From Ottelia alismoides (taxonomy: Eukaryota; Streptophyta; Magnoliopsida; Alismatales; Hydrocharitaceae): a DNA stretch of 64,000 nucleotides. A program made the position numbers and the translations under genes. The stretch spans positions 186,001 to 250,000 of the forward strand of contig JAZKJV010005546.1 of the NCBI GenBank assembly GCA_037367405.1. The letters run 5' to 3'. Shown here piece by piece: positions 21,508 to 34,369 of this stretch; position 1 is the first letter of the stretch, and the number at the start of each line of letters is the position of its first letter. The notes under the pieces were generated by a model. It saw only the letters and a program-made list of their open reading frames with translations, did not search any database and was not told the origin of the DNA.

Positions 21508-23490
21508 TGAAGGATATTGAGAATCCTCAAACGCATCACGGAAGCGTGTTGATCGCATCTCATGCGATCGGAGCGACTAGTCGCACTAGTCGCAAAATGC
21601 AGCGGAATTTAAAAAAAATAAATCGAGTTATGAAACCACATGATCACAAGAACATTTCTTGGATCGTTTCATCAAACCACAAAGTATAAGAAATACCTCT
21701 TGAAGCGTGGTTGCTATCACGAGATCTCTAAAGTAAGAGATCATCCTGTCTCAAGTTCGATCCATGAAGATGGCACTTGCGGACGCGATGACGAGAAGCG
21801 TTCCTCCTACAATCCTCGATGAAGATACAAGCTACGAATCCCCTAATTTCGTCCAACGAAATCCGTTGTCTTCCTTTAGAGCAAGCAACCCCAAAGAAGA
21901 TGGAGTTCCTCGAGTAGTCGAAGGTGAAGGCGAGAAGGTCTCTGTCTCAATGCACAAGATGGACGACCACCTTAAAGAGAGAGAGAGAGAGAGAGAGAGA
22001 GTAGACGAGAATGAGAGAGAGAGAGAGTAGTAGGCGTGTACAACTCTTTTTTTATGTCCTTGAAAGGGCTAGGGTTGCCCTCCTTATATATTAGTTTGGG
22101 ATCCAATGGATCTCAATCCATGGCACGCATAGATCCAACGACTAGGTTTATCCATGCATCAATCAAGGCCATGATTGTTGTTGGTTAAAAACCAACAACA
22201 TTAATTTATATTAAATCAAACATATGTTTCATTATCATCAACATAATTTAATTTAACATAAATTAATTATCAAGAGACAACAAGATAAAAATGAGAGGAT
22301 AATTAATCACCCCCAAAAATAGGGGGTGTCACCTATAGATGACGCCACCTATTTTGTGGTGATTTATCTCCTCTTTATTTTATCCATTATTTCTTAATAA
22401 TTTGTAATAACTATTATCACAAAATTATCCACCAAAATAATTCCAAAATAATTTGTGAATATTTCAATCCCGCCATTGAAAAATATGTGAATCATATTCA
22501 CAACCCAAACTAATTTGTAAATTACATTTCCAATTAATTAATTAATGTGCATCCAATCCACATTAATAATTAACAAATGCTATTTACAAAGTTTCTCTCT
22601 CTCTGATATATATTATAAATTGCATTTATAATATACAAATATTATGGATAGTACTATCCATATTCTGTAATCATTGATAATCAAATCCCATTTAATTATC
22701 TTGGATAATCATTCTCACAATATGAGTCTCATTCATATTGTACTTGATAATTAAATCTCATTCAATCATCAAGACCTTCTTGCTAGGATACAAAATTCAT
22801 CATAGGAATTATTCCTGAACTCCTTCAAGAATAATGTGCTTTCTCCGTAGATACTTAGAGATAAGGACAATGCGATTATATTGTTCCACGTATAGTGACT
22901 TGGATATTGAGATCTCATCTCAAATCCAGATATTACGTACCTCCCACAGATGCTTGATTAAATCAAGATCGCAAATCTAATCTTCTCATTGCATCTGAAT
23001 CTCATTCAGACAAATGTCCAACACTTGAACCAAGATCAGATTGCTTCTCTACTGAGAGGAGTCACTAAAATCCAGACCTGTTTCATAACTCCCTCGGAAT
23101 AGAAGCGTCATGGTTATACAATCGTTTATGATCGCATCACCTCAGGTATTCCCAATACATGTACATCATGCATACTGGAAGACGTATGATCAACCTGAAG
23201 ATCAAGATCAATTTTACACTGTCTTCTTCAGGGTTTGATCACCAAGTTTCTCAATCTTGGTCATTGGTAATTGGTATCGATTATATGCTTTCCCAAAGCA
23301 TATTTCATACCTTCATATTCATGTCATGCTTCCAAAGCACGACGACCATGCATGGAATTTGATCGGTCCCAATACCTCATGAGTGAGCTCATGTCTTTCG
23401 CTTCATAAGTGAACCTGTATGATCCCTTTAAGAGATCGTATTACTCATATGCCTTTACATGCACACCAGCGCGCTGGTGTATAGACCTTG

Positions 23491-23495
23491 GTTAC
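23491..23495. repeat. 5-bp target duplication of the solo Gypsy LTR
   Basis: gttac is repeated at 27151-27155, directly outside the other LTR end. Confidence 0.85.
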
Positions 23496-26400
23496 TGATA
23501 ACCGCCCCGCATGGAATTAAGTTTAAGTGTTCGTTGCAGTCGGACACGAGAGGCTAATCAAAAACCACTATTAATTAATGTCAAGTTAATTTCAAGCGGT
23601 AGAATTTATTTACTTGGTGGAAGTCCAAGGTCGAACTCAGGGAGGCATCTGTCTCCTTAGGTCAAGTTTTAGTAAAATCCAAGTGTGAGATTTTCGGAGG
23701 GAATATTTTTGGTCTTTTTCGGGTTTTTATGCAATACACATGCAAAATCAGGACAAATTAAATGTTAATTCAGAAAGATGGTTAAATTAATTCGAAAAAT
23801 GATGAAACTTGGCCAGATTATGAAATGGAATGAAATTAAGCTACCCTCATTTTTTTGTAATTTTTAGACACTAAATGAATTTACTGTGAATTAAATATGC
23901 AGACAGGGTGATTTTCACTATTTAATTTTTAATAAATAACAAATCACAATTTCCTCAAAAGTTAAAATTATCCTAAATAGCACTAATGATAAGGAATCCA
24001 GGAAAATTGACAGATCTTAATTTCAATGTGAAATGAATTTACTAAAATTAAAATGAGATAATCACTCAACAATTTATTTAGGGCTCGATATGTGTGCAAA
24101 CGACATGAAATTTTTATGGCATGTTAAGAGTACTGTCCTTAAGCTACTATGATTTTTTGAGAATTTTTGGAATCACAGAGAATAATCTTGAAATTAAAAG
24201 GTGTCACTGGGCAAAATATTCCACAAATCAACCAATTAATTCATTTAAAATTCCACTGAAATTACAAAAACATGATACGTGGCCCAATAGACAGAGGACA
24301 AGTTTCTCATCAAAATGCAACTTTTAAAATTGAAAAATGATGTAAGATGCAATCTAGGGATGCGTGCAAACACAGGGGTGTAAATGCAATACAGGACAAT
24401 AAAAATATATAAAGTAAATATGCTGACAGGGACTTAAGTGCAATTACCTATTATGATGGGGACTTGAGTGCAATTTCTCCACAAGGCACGCGCTTCTCAT
24501 GTGGGGTCTGCTTCACAGGGACCTTTTTGCAAAATTTGAAAGTTCTAGGGGCCTCAGTGTAAATATCCCAGGCCGCACGTGCTCCTCACGTGGGTGGCCC
24601 AGGGTCGGATAGCTGCGGAGGCTCGGGGCTAGGCTCGAACGCTTCTGGAGGTCTGGAGTGAGGGTCGGGCGATCCGAACCTAGGCTCAGGGAAGAGGCTC
24701 GGCCCGAAGCTGCGTGGCAAACTGGGGACCCTCGGATCGAGCTCAATCCGATGGATGGTGATGAAGACGCGTGGCGTGACCTCAGACCGTTAGATCTATG
24801 CTGATCAGACGGCTACTGGCATCGATGGAGGTGCGACGTGGCTGAAGATCCGCCGCTGGATCAGATGAGAGATCAACGGCTGAGAGCTGCTGCGGAGAGG
24901 GGACGCGTGGCGCACTAGGCTCCGTTGGATCTAAGGGATCCAACGACTCCTGTAAAGCCCAGCTGAGAAGCTACGTGGCTCGCTGGGGTCCGTTCGATCG
25001 ATGTGATCGAACGGCAGCTATACGTCTCCTCCGATGATCCTCCGCCGCCTGCGGAGGAGATGGCGGGGCTCTGGCGAAGTCGCCTTTGCTCCGCCTGTCC
25101 TTCCTCGTGTCGATGAAGCTCTCCGACTTGTCGGAGATATCCCAGAAGACTCGTGGTGTGGCGGCGAAGATCCTGATGGTCTCAGGTGCGGCGGAGGGCT
25201 ATCTGAAGTCGATGGCGATGGAGCTCGAAGTCTGCTCCGGCGAACCTCCGTTCAATGAGCAGAGGGGTACCTGCAGGTGTTAGAGGCAGAGCCGTAGCTC
25301 GTGCGTGCACTCGTGAAGGTGTATGGTTGAGACTAGCGAGGCCTAAGGCGTACGGAGGTGGTCTGGCAAAGGAGCTCCGGCCAAGTGGCGGAGCTGGAGA
25401 TCGAGGTACAGTGATGTGTGTCGTCGGAGGTCGTGAAAGCTACCGCGGAGATGGGAGCTTCGATGCGAAGCTCGGCGAAATGGAATGGAGGCGTGAAGAT
25501 GACCGGAGGCGGCAAATAAAATGCGAGAAAATCGAAGAAGAAATGAAGAACAGATCGGAGAGAGATGGAGGTATCACCTGGGGATTGGAACTCTTCTGGG
25601 AGTTCCAGGTTGTCGCTCGAAGGGCCGGTGGCTCCCTGAGCTCAAGCAGCAGCTCGGTGGAGGAGGGTTGCGACTCGGCGGAGGCCGAGGATCTCGCCGG
25701 AGAAGACGGACGTCTTCGCTCAATAAAACTCTCAATTCCTGTCACGAAGTTGAAGCTCAGAGCTCGGGGCGTCTCTCACGAGGGGCGGATAGTTGTGAAG
25801 GTGGCCGGAGGTGGTCTATTAGGGCGAAGTTGATGGGTTAGCTGGTGACGAAGTGAGGTTCATGGTCATCGTGGAGCGTCTCCGGTCGAAGTCGTGGGAA
25901 TAGAGGGAGTTGGCGAGGATGAGGGGAGAGTGGTGAAGGTCGTGGTGATGTTGGCAGTCGACGAGGGTGGCAGTAGTGGGGATGAAAATAGAAAGGGAGA
26001 GCTCCTCGCGCAAGGCTGAGAACGTGGGAGAGAGGGGGCGTCGGAGGTGGAAGACGAGGCCCTGGCCGTTGGATCTTGTGATCCAACGGCCCAGATCAAA
26101 GCGCTAAGGAGCGGGTAGGATCCGATCGGAGGCGTAGCGATCAAGGGGTGCGATTGTACCACGTGGCGTGATATGGAAGCGGCGCTGGCGAACGGATGGG
26201 ATTAGATTAGGGTGTTGATCGAAGGGCTAAGGGTCTGGCACTAAAGAACGACAGGGATCAAGAGATGAGGGCGAGATCGGAAGGTGCAAAACGTGCCACG
26301 TGGCGAACTGTGGGAGATGTGCGAACGGGCGGATCAGATCTGAGATGGGAAGTGATCGAACGGTGGTGTGTGAAGCTGGAAGAGGCGGTTAGGATAAAGG

Positions 26401-27150
26401 GACGGAGGCGCCATCGGATGGCGCCTGATGTGCCACATGGCGAGAGGAGAATAAGGCGGATGTGAATGGCTGTGATGAGGCCCCGGAGAGATCTAATGGT
26501 GGGAATAAAGGGCACACGTGGAGGTAGTGCCACCGTTGGATCTGGATGAAGATCCAACGGTTGTGAGCGCGGGCGGCTGAGGCAAGGGGAGTGGGCCGCG
26601 TGGCGCAATCCGAGGGTGCCACGTGGCCAGCTGTGAATGGATGAGAGGGAAAATGAGTTTAGAAAGAGAAGGAAGCCGAATTTGGAAAAACTCAAAACAT
26701 GAAAGTTGTAGATCTTGATGAGATCTACAAATTTCATGTTGACCAAAGACAGAGATGAGGTCAAATATGATACAAAAATACAAAAATACAAATTATACAT
26801 ATATGTAGTATACAAAGTGGCCCAAAAACCCAACTTCTTCATACGAGCTCCAAATTGGATGAAATTAGTCTCATTTTAAAGGTCTTCTAATGTATAATAT
26901 TCTGAAAGTGAGTAAACCTATTTTGGAGGTTGTATGAGGGCATTTTATGGTCCAAGGGTTTTAGGGCTCTGTTAGATATTTTACAAGGGATTTTGGCTTC
27001 TTATTTAAATGCAAATGGACTGCTAAAATGTATGTATTATGTATGTATGCATGAATGTTATTGATGCATTATAAAGGGAAATATGCCTCTATTTACTCGG
27101 GAACAAGGCTCTATTTTTGACTTTTGGAGTGATGAATCACAGATTCATCA
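23496..27150 (-). repeat. Solo LTR of the Tat-like Gypsy family (3,655 bp)
   Basis: It is an inverted, diverged copy of 867-4595 along its whole length, bounded by TG...CA and by the perfect 5-bp duplication gttac. No internal Gypsy sequence remains, so unequal recombination between the two LTRs of a former full element is the simplest explanation. Long frames inside (25255-25833, 26258-26842) are GC-rich LTR sequence, not genes. Confidence 0.9.
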
Positions 27151-27697
27151 GTTACGTCATCAACCTATTGGTCTGCTAAATGTACACACTCAGACATATA
27201 GTAACACATCTGTCTCTGGTCAGAGGATGCATGCCTATGTTGTGACATCATTCACCATAGGACTTAGGTTATCTCGATCTCGTTAAGTCAACCCATTTAC
27301 CTAACTAAACTGACACCTCCGAATCACTATTCCCATGTAGAGGACCTGCATTAAGAGGTCGGTCAGATATCATACTATGTGAGAAAAGGATTGCCATCTC
27401 CTACTCAAGCTGGAGATCATCTCTTAATAATCATTTGACGGTTGATGAGTCCTTTATCTAACTCTTTAGATATTCATCCAAACAACATCCTCTATGATTC
27501 ATTTAATGAATCAACAACTATATGATCATCAAGATGGCCATGGTACATAATCCTAATTGTAAAGAGGGACCTTATAGTGCATTCATTTATTTAATTTCAG
27601 AAAGGGAGTGAAACATCAATAACTTTTATTGAAAAACATATATATTACAATAACATTTATTGTAAAAATGGTTTGTCAAGGGCTCAAATGTCTAACA

Positions 27698-27710
27698 ATC
27701 TCCCACTAGC
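27698..27710 (-). promoter_or_regulatory. Polypurine tract of Copia 3
   Basis: The forward atctcccactagc reads gctagtgggagat on the element strand, directly before the 3' LTR. It should prime plus-strand synthesis. Confidence 0.75.
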
Positions 27711-27712
27711 CC

Positions 27713-30700
27713 TCAGATCCATTCAGGTACAATCCGTAAACCCATACTCATTACATGCTGGTCAAAAATCATATGTGTCAAAGGTTTGGTAAGAGGATTG
27801 ACAACATTGTCGGTAGAGGCCACCTTGGTGATGATGATATCACCACACTTTTGAATCTCCCGAATGATGTGGTATTTCCTTTCCACGTGCTTGCTCTTTT
27901 GATGCCGTCTGGGTTTCTTTACCTGGGCAATGGCTCCCGTGTTATCGTAGAGTAATGGGATAGGAGTATCAGAGGAAACTACACTAAGCTCCAAGATGAA
28001 CTTGCGCAACCACACCTCCTCTTTTGCAGCATCCGATGTGGTAATGTATTCGGCTTCTATTGTTGAATCCGCCGTAGTGTCCTACTTCTTGCTTCTCCAG
28101 TTCACAGGACCACCGTTCAACAGGAATACAAACCCTGATGTCAACTTTCGATCATCAATATCCGACTGGAATTCTGAATCTGTATATCCCAAGACTTGGA
28201 GATCACCATCCCCATAGATCAAGATGTAATCTTGCGTCCATCTTAGATATTTGAATATGTTCTTTACTGCATTCCAGTGTTGCTCTCCATAGCAGGATTG
28301 GTAATGACTTACCACTCCCACTGCATGGCAGATGTCTGGCCTGGTACACATCATGGCATACATTAAGCTTCCTACAGCTGATGCGTAGGGGCATCCAGCG
28401 ATGGTCTTCTTTTCCTCAACACTTTGGGGAGCCATCCCTTTAGACAGATGGATACCATGTCCTAAGGAGAGGGATCCTTTCTTGGAACTATCCATACGGA
28501 ATCGTTTAAGAATCTTCATAATGTATCCATGTTGTGATAATCCCGATATCATCTTTTCTCGGTTTCTGAACAACTTCAAGCCTAAGATGTAAGAGGCTTC
28601 TCCAAGATCTTTCATCTCGAAGGTACGTGATAGCCAAATCTTCACACTGGTCATCATTCATGTATCATTCCCAATAATAAGGATATCATCTACGTAAAGC
28701 ACAATGAACACAATGGCGCTCCCACTAAGCTTCTTGTACACACAAGGTTCATCAGGATTTTGCACAAAATCACAACTCTTTATGGTTTCGTCAAATCTGA
28801 TGTTCCAGTTACGAGAAGCTTGTTTGAGCCCATAGATGGATTTCTTTAGCTTGCATACTTTTCCATCCTCAACTATGAAGCCATGGGGCTGCTCCATATA
28901 GATATCCTCATCGAGGTATCCATTGAGGAAAGTTGTCTTGACGTCCATCTGCAAAATGTCATAGTCAAGAGATACATCTATAGCTAGCAGTGTCCTGATG
29001 GACTTAAGCATGGCCACAGGAGAAAATGTTTCATCGTAGTCGATGACTTCTCTCTGCGTGTAGCCCTTGGCTACGAGCCGTGCTTTAAAAGTCTCTACTT
29101 TCCCATCAGGTCCCCTTTTTCTCTTGAAGATCCATTTACACACAATGGGTTTTACCCCTTTAGGTGGATCCTCTAGGGTCCATACACCATTCTTATGCAT
29201 GGAGTCAATTTCTGACTTCATTGCTAGCATCCATCTATCCATGTCATGATCCGCGAGTGCTTCATCAAATGAAGAAGGATCATTGTCAATCTCACCTGAC
29301 ACATGTAATCCATACCTTTTCGATGGTGCAACCACCCTCGAACTCCTTCGAAGAGGTATGGGTGTTTCTTCTTTATTTATCTCTTCAATTTCTGGTTCAA
29401 GAATCTCAGAATCCTCAGGGGCTTCAATGAGTTCCTCTACTTCATTTCTATCTTGACCTTTAGGGAAATCATCCTCTAGAAATTTCACATCTAGAGACAA
29501 AAACCTTTTGGTTCTCAGGGTCATAAAGCTGGTATCCAATACCATCTTTAACATACCCAATGAAGTAGCACTCACGAGTACGAGATTCTAGCTTACTTGC
29601 ATCCACGATCTTCGCATGGACCAAGCAACCCCAAACCCTCAAGTGTTTAACACTAGGCTTGGTACCATACCAGAGCTCGTGAGGAGTCTTGGGTACAGAT
29701 TTGCTAGGAATCTTGTTCAGGATATATATTGCAGTCTCTACTGTATATCCCCAGAAATTAAGAGGTAAACGTGCTTTGCTCATCATTGAACGGACCATGT
29801 ACATGATGGTCCTGTTGCTCAGCAACACCATTAAGTTGGGGAGTTCCAGGAGGAGTGAGATTGGACAATTCCATTCTCTTTTAAGATATTCTTTGAATAC
29901 TTCTGAGAGGTACTCACCACCTCAGTCAGATCGAATCCGTTTGATCTTCCTATCGGTTTGGTTCTCAACCAAAACCTTAAACTCTTTGAACTTTTCAAAG
30001 GTTTCAGATTTATGACGTAGTAGGAAGATAAACCCGTATCGCGAATGGTCGTCAATAAACATCAAATAGTATCGATATCCATTTCTAATCGCGGTACTGA
30101 AGGGACCACATATCAGAATGTATTAGGTCAAGAATACCTTCGCATCTCGTAACCTTGTTACGGAAAGGTGTTCTAGTCATTTTACCTCGAATGAAATGTT
30201 TGCAGGTAGGTAAAGATTGAACCGTAGAAAATCTAAAGGTCCATCCTTTATCAATCTGTTGATCCTATCGACAGATAAATGATCAAACCTTTGATGCCAA
30301 ATCATATTCGAATGATTTCCATCCTCCATGGATCTTTTGGGGTTTCCATCATTAGTGGTAGTAACATTAATGACACATTCATCAATGCACAATTCATAGA
30401 GTCTACCAGAAGTCAAAATACCATCCGCAATATATTTATCATAACGCTTTATGATTAATTTATTATATAAAGTGAAGGAATATCCATTTCTAACTAGCTT
30501 AGATACAGATATCAGATTTCTTCTAACTTCAGGTACATAAAGACACTCTTTAAGTACTATGACTCGACCACTAGATAACGATAGTCGGCGGGTCCCGATA
30601 ACGACTGCTGCAACACTTGCATCAGATCCCATATGGATGACTATCTCCCCTTGCTCCAGATTCCTAGTTTCCTGAAACAAATACAACGAATTGCATACAT

Positions 30701-30780
30701 GAACAGAAGCAACAGAATCTACAACCCAACTTCCTTCTCGTCCAACGAGAAAGCTAGTTTCAATGATGAAAGTAGATTTT
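27713..30780 (-). pseudogene. Copia 3 pol: protease, integrase, reverse transcriptase, RNase H (broken)
   Basis: In element order the translation shows protease (WVVDSVAS at about 30700-30725; the usual DSG triad reads DSV at 30711-30719), the pre-integrase region (WHQRFDHLSVDRI), integrase parts including NFWGYTVETAIYILNK, reverse transcriptase (YTQREVIDYDETFSPVA, MDVKTTFLNG, IYGLKQASRNW, and YVDD at 28685-28696), and RNase H ending LLYDNTGAIAQVKKP, SKHVERKYHIIRE and VNPLTKPL. In-frame stops lie at 28658-28660 and 28082-28084. Frames shift near 29490, 29840 and 30100. It would have copied element RNA and integrated the DNA, but cannot now do so. Confidence 0.85.
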
Positions 30781-31624
30781 ATACATGCTGGGGGTTTTAC
30801 CTTTATCAGCAGACTTTAGGTAATCTAGGCAGTTACGCCGTCAGTGCCCCGGCTTCTTGTAGTGGTGACGGACATCGGACTTTTTCGATGTCATTAGTGT
30901 GGAAGCACTAGAAGATGAACCAACTCCTTGATTCTTCTTCTTCTTTTTCTTCTGGGCCGGACCCTTCCGAGAACCTTGCTTCCGCTCGCTCTTTCCTCTC
31001 ACTTGTGCAACCATTGCACTAGCAGAGGGGTCGTCCTTCTTCATTACGTCTTCTACAGACTTTAATGCAGCTAACAGCTCAACGTTAATGAAATCACCTT
31101 TGCTCATGTGATAAGACACGACAAAGTTGTTGAAAGACTTAGGGAGCGACAGGAGAACGAAATCAGCCTGCATATCAGAATCCATGTAGGCTCCCAAGGT
31201 TTCAAATTAGAGAGGTACCCAAATACTTTGAGTATGTGTTCTCTGACAGAGGTCCCTTTCTGTATCTTGCAGCGAATAAGTTCTTTCATCACATTGTACT
31301 GTTGTGTGCGGTTTATGTCACCAAACATTTCCTTCAGATTCATCATAATCTCTTGGCAATGGTTTATTTCCACATGTTGCTTCTGAAGCACATTGAACAG
31401 TGAGCCAAGGATATAACACCTTGCCAGATTATGGTCTTCATCATATTTCTCATTATATGATTTATCTTCTGCAGTCTTAGGTTTGCTATCTTGTCCTTGG
31501 TCAGCACATACGAGACGCGCTCCGCAGATAGGACAAGATCCAAATTTCGGATCCAGTCCGAATAATTTGGTCCGGTCAACTGATTGACCTCCAGGAGCCT
31601 ACTAAGTGGGTTCATGGACTTCAT
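30781..31624 (-). pseudogene. Copia 3 gag (broken)
   Basis: Three overlapping frames carry the capsid-like UBN2 region: MNPLSRLLEVNQLTGPNYSD at the start, LKEMFGDINRTQQYNVMKEL in the middle, and DMQADFVLLSLPKSFNNFV later. Then comes a lysine-rich stretch and a degenerate zinc knuckle (DVRHHYKKPGHW, first cysteines lost). The chosen start is the methionine at 31624, possibly the second at 31615. At least two frameshifts (near 31370 and 31190) prevent one product. Gag normally packages element RNA in cytoplasmic particles. Confidence 0.8.
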
Positions 31625-33412
31625 TTTCTGAAATTAAGAATGCACTATATCAGAATACATAAATAATTATATATTCATTTTAAGATATTTGATTAAGGCA
31701 TTTTAAATCAAATTGTATTGCTATGTCAACTCTTAAAGATTATTCCCTTATTGTCTTTCAAAGTAAGAGATATACTTACTGCTATATCTCAAGCAAGATC
31801 TACGATCTCCTATCATATCTTTGTCACATCCCAATAATATGAGAACTTGTGACTCCGATAAAAAGAAGTGGGAACTCATTCCGCCTTGCAAGTCCAACAT
31901 GCATTTCCCAATTCGGTCTTTAACACGCGAGCCCACCACCCCTAAGATGATGTTAACCCGTCGTTAATTGAACAAACCGTCAACGGGATTAGAACTCGCT
32001 ATGCGCAATCCAATATCACCTCAATAATATGAGGACTCGATATTGGGGTCACTACGTATACGACCTTACTCTTTCGAGAAGCAAAGAGCCCGATCCAGAA
32101 GCGCTTGCATACAGGAGCTGTCACTTCGGACAGATGCCTCCTACATACAATCCATGGCGACGGAACCCTTTGCCTTGATGGGAGACCATGGATGTCACTT
32201 ATGTAGTCCTCCTTCCCATATTCAAATTTTAATAATTAATTATTGTGAATCATATTCACATAATTAATTCTTCCAAAGAAAATATACATCTATTCATAAT
32301 AGAGTATTTGTTGGATGTAATTAATTTAATCACATTAAATTAATCATTAATCCAATCATCAAACAACAAACTTGATTATTACTTGAATAGTAGGTATAAT
32401 CTCAAAGTACGTATTATTCAGATTTTAATAATTAGAAAAATACACTCTGACTTCTCCGGTATTATCGAGTCCCTACCCGTTGTCATGGCAAGTACCGATG
32501 AGAGTGGGACAGACCACATATGTTGCAACCTGCTACCCCAATGCTCTCCGACTAGTCACCATATCCACTTCAGGAAAGGATAATGGCAGATAGATCATTA
32601 TGTACTTTGAGATGCTCATCAGTTTTTCAACCGAAATTATACCATATAATATTCGTCAAAACCATTTTAATAATATTATAAGGAAATTTGCTAAACAAAT
32701 CCCCAATCCTATTCAAGCAAGAGGGTTTTGCATATAAAAGTTATCTGACAACTATTGTAGGATAAACTAGGGGTTTTTCATGAAAATAATGTTTGTTGAT
32801 GATTTCATATCAACCAATTAATGATCAAGATCAACTATCTTATCATCTTGGTTAGGGAATGTCATTCAATGAAATAATTATCTCTTTAAATATTTCACAA
32901 ATATTTATCACTAATTATTTCAGAAAATTAACTATTAATTTTCATCAACTTATTTGAATGACTATCACATGGTTCATGATCAAATTCGTCAATTTTCAGT
33001 AGTGACCCCTACTCACTAAAATCAACATATCTTGATCAATTTAAATCCAAATTACGCAAAATCAATTTCCTCAGATTGCAAATTTGATTTATATAAGAAT
33101 CCAAGTGATATTTCACGCATTTCGAGGTGCAGCAAAACAGTAATTAACTTATTAATCACGTTCAGATCTGTTGTTCATGCAACAGTGAATACATGCTTAT
33201 TCAAAGGGCCATATCTTGAGAAAATGATATCCAAATTACATAAACTCAGATCCTATGGTTTCCTTATTTAATGGGGAACAATTTAAACAGTGCCGAAAAA
33301 TTCAATTAAATAGAGGTGCGAAAATTGAAATGCAGTAAAAATTTTCGCAACCCTTTCAAACCCAAGTCGTCCTAGGTCTATGGATAGTATCCAAAACCTT
33401 TTTCGACCTAAG
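31625..33412 (-). other. Copia 3 untranslated leader (1.8 kb)
   Basis: The region between primer site and gag is AT-rich and lacks a coding frame. Long leaders are known in Angela-type elements. It contains phrases such as gaatcatattcaca that echo the 3' LTR, but no clean duplication. Confidence 0.55.
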
Positions 33413-33424
33413 GCTCTGATACCA
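33413..33424 (-). promoter_or_regulatory. Primer binding site (initiator-Met tRNA) of Copia 3
   Basis: Forward gctctgatacca reads TGGTATCAGAGC on the element strand, the standard complement of the 3' end of plant initiator-Met tRNA, two bases from the LTR. Confidence 0.9.
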
Positions 33425-33426
33425 CA

Positions 33427-34364
33427 TGAAGGATATTGAGAATCCTCAAGCACATTACGGAAGCGTGTTGATCTCATCTCATGCGATCAGAGCGACTAGT
33501 CGCAAGATGCAGCAGAATTTAAAAAAACTAAATCAAGTGATGAAACCACATGATCACAAGAGCATTTCTTGGATCGTTTCATCAAGCCATAAAGTATAAG
33601 AAATACCTCTTGAAGCGTAGTTGTGATCACGAGATCTCTAAAGAAATAGATCCTCTTGTTTCAAGTCCGATCCACGAGATAGCACTTGCGGACGCGATGA
33701 TGAGACGCGTTCCTCCCGCAATCCTCGATGAAGATCCAAGCTACAAATCCACTGATTTCGTCCAACGAAATCCGTCGTCTTCCTTTAGAGAAAGCAACCC
33801 CAAAGAAGATGGAGATCCTCGAGTAGTCGAAGGCGAAGGTGAGAAGGTCTCTCTCTCAATGCATAAGATGGACGGCCACCTTAAAGAGAGAGAGAGAGAG
33901 AGTAGACGAGAATGAGAGAGAGAGAGAGTAGTTGGCGTGTATAACTCTTTTTTTATGTACCTTGAAAGGGCTAGGGTTGCCCTCCTTATATATTAGTTTG
34001 GGATCCAATGGATCTCAATCCATGGCACACATGGATCCAACGGCTAGGTTGATCCATGCATCAATCAAAGGCCATGATTGTTGTTGGTTAATAATCATTT
34101 GATGGTGCTTGATGAGTCCTCTATCTAACTCTTTAGATATTCATCCAAACACCAGCCTCTATGATTCATTTAATGAATCAACAACTATATGATCATCAAG
34201 ATGGCCACGGTACATAACCCTAATTGTATAGAGGGACCTTATAGTGCATTCATTCATTTAATTTCAGAAAGGGAGTGAAACATCAATAACTTTTATTGAT
34301 AAACATATATATTACAATAACATTTATTGTAAGAATGGTTTGCCCTGGGCTCACATGTCTAATA
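33427..34364 (-). repeat. 5' LTR of Copia 3, internally deleted (938 bp)
   Basis: It matches the 3' LTR up to ggttaa (34086-34091) and again from taatcattt, but lacks about 1.6 kb found between 22188 and 27427 of the 3' copy (excluding the solo LTR). The junction carries the shared tetranucleotide ttaa, suggesting a microhomology-mediated deletion. A GA microsatellite lies near 33885-33930. Confidence 0.8.
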
Positions 34365-34369
34365 GCTTG

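Larger units (their letters stand above)
21508..27697 (-). repeat. 3' LTR of Copia 3, interrupted by a solo Gypsy LTR
   Basis: Forward-strand edges are tgaaggatatt and gtctaaca. After subtracting the inserted Gypsy LTR and one duplication copy it is about 2.53 kb. It contains a GA microsatellite at 21975-22029 and a perfect 18-bp palindrome at 23463-23480. A 9-bp actagtcgc duplication near 21572 is absent from the 5' LTR. Confidence 0.8.
21508..34364 (-). mobile_element. Ty1/Copia element 3 (Tork/Angela-like), minus strand, 12.9 kb including a nested solo LTR
   Basis: Two LTRs (21508-27697 and 33427-34364) flank a gag-pol region read on the minus strand. A primer site complementary to initiator-Met tRNA adjoins the 5' LTR and a polypurine tract adjoins the 3' LTR. 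Flanks acttg (21503-21507) and gcttg (34365-34369) agree at four of five bases, so this is a whole element at its original target inside the Mutator-like element. The two LTRs agree at roughly 90% by eye in their first 240 bp, much older than Copia 2. Clade assignment is by recall of protein motifs and LTR length. Confidence 0.85.

Noticed and set aside
25255..26842. Frames of 192-194 codons inside the solo Gypsy LTR
   Set aside because: They lie within an LTR defined by duplication and terminal match, and their counterparts in the other LTR copy are not conserved as frames.
27713..31624. Integrated pararetrovirus (caulimovirid) instead of a Copia
   Set aside because: The order protease-integrase-reverse transcriptase-RNase H, an integrase and paired LTRs identify Ty1/Copia; no movement or coat protein motifs were seen.
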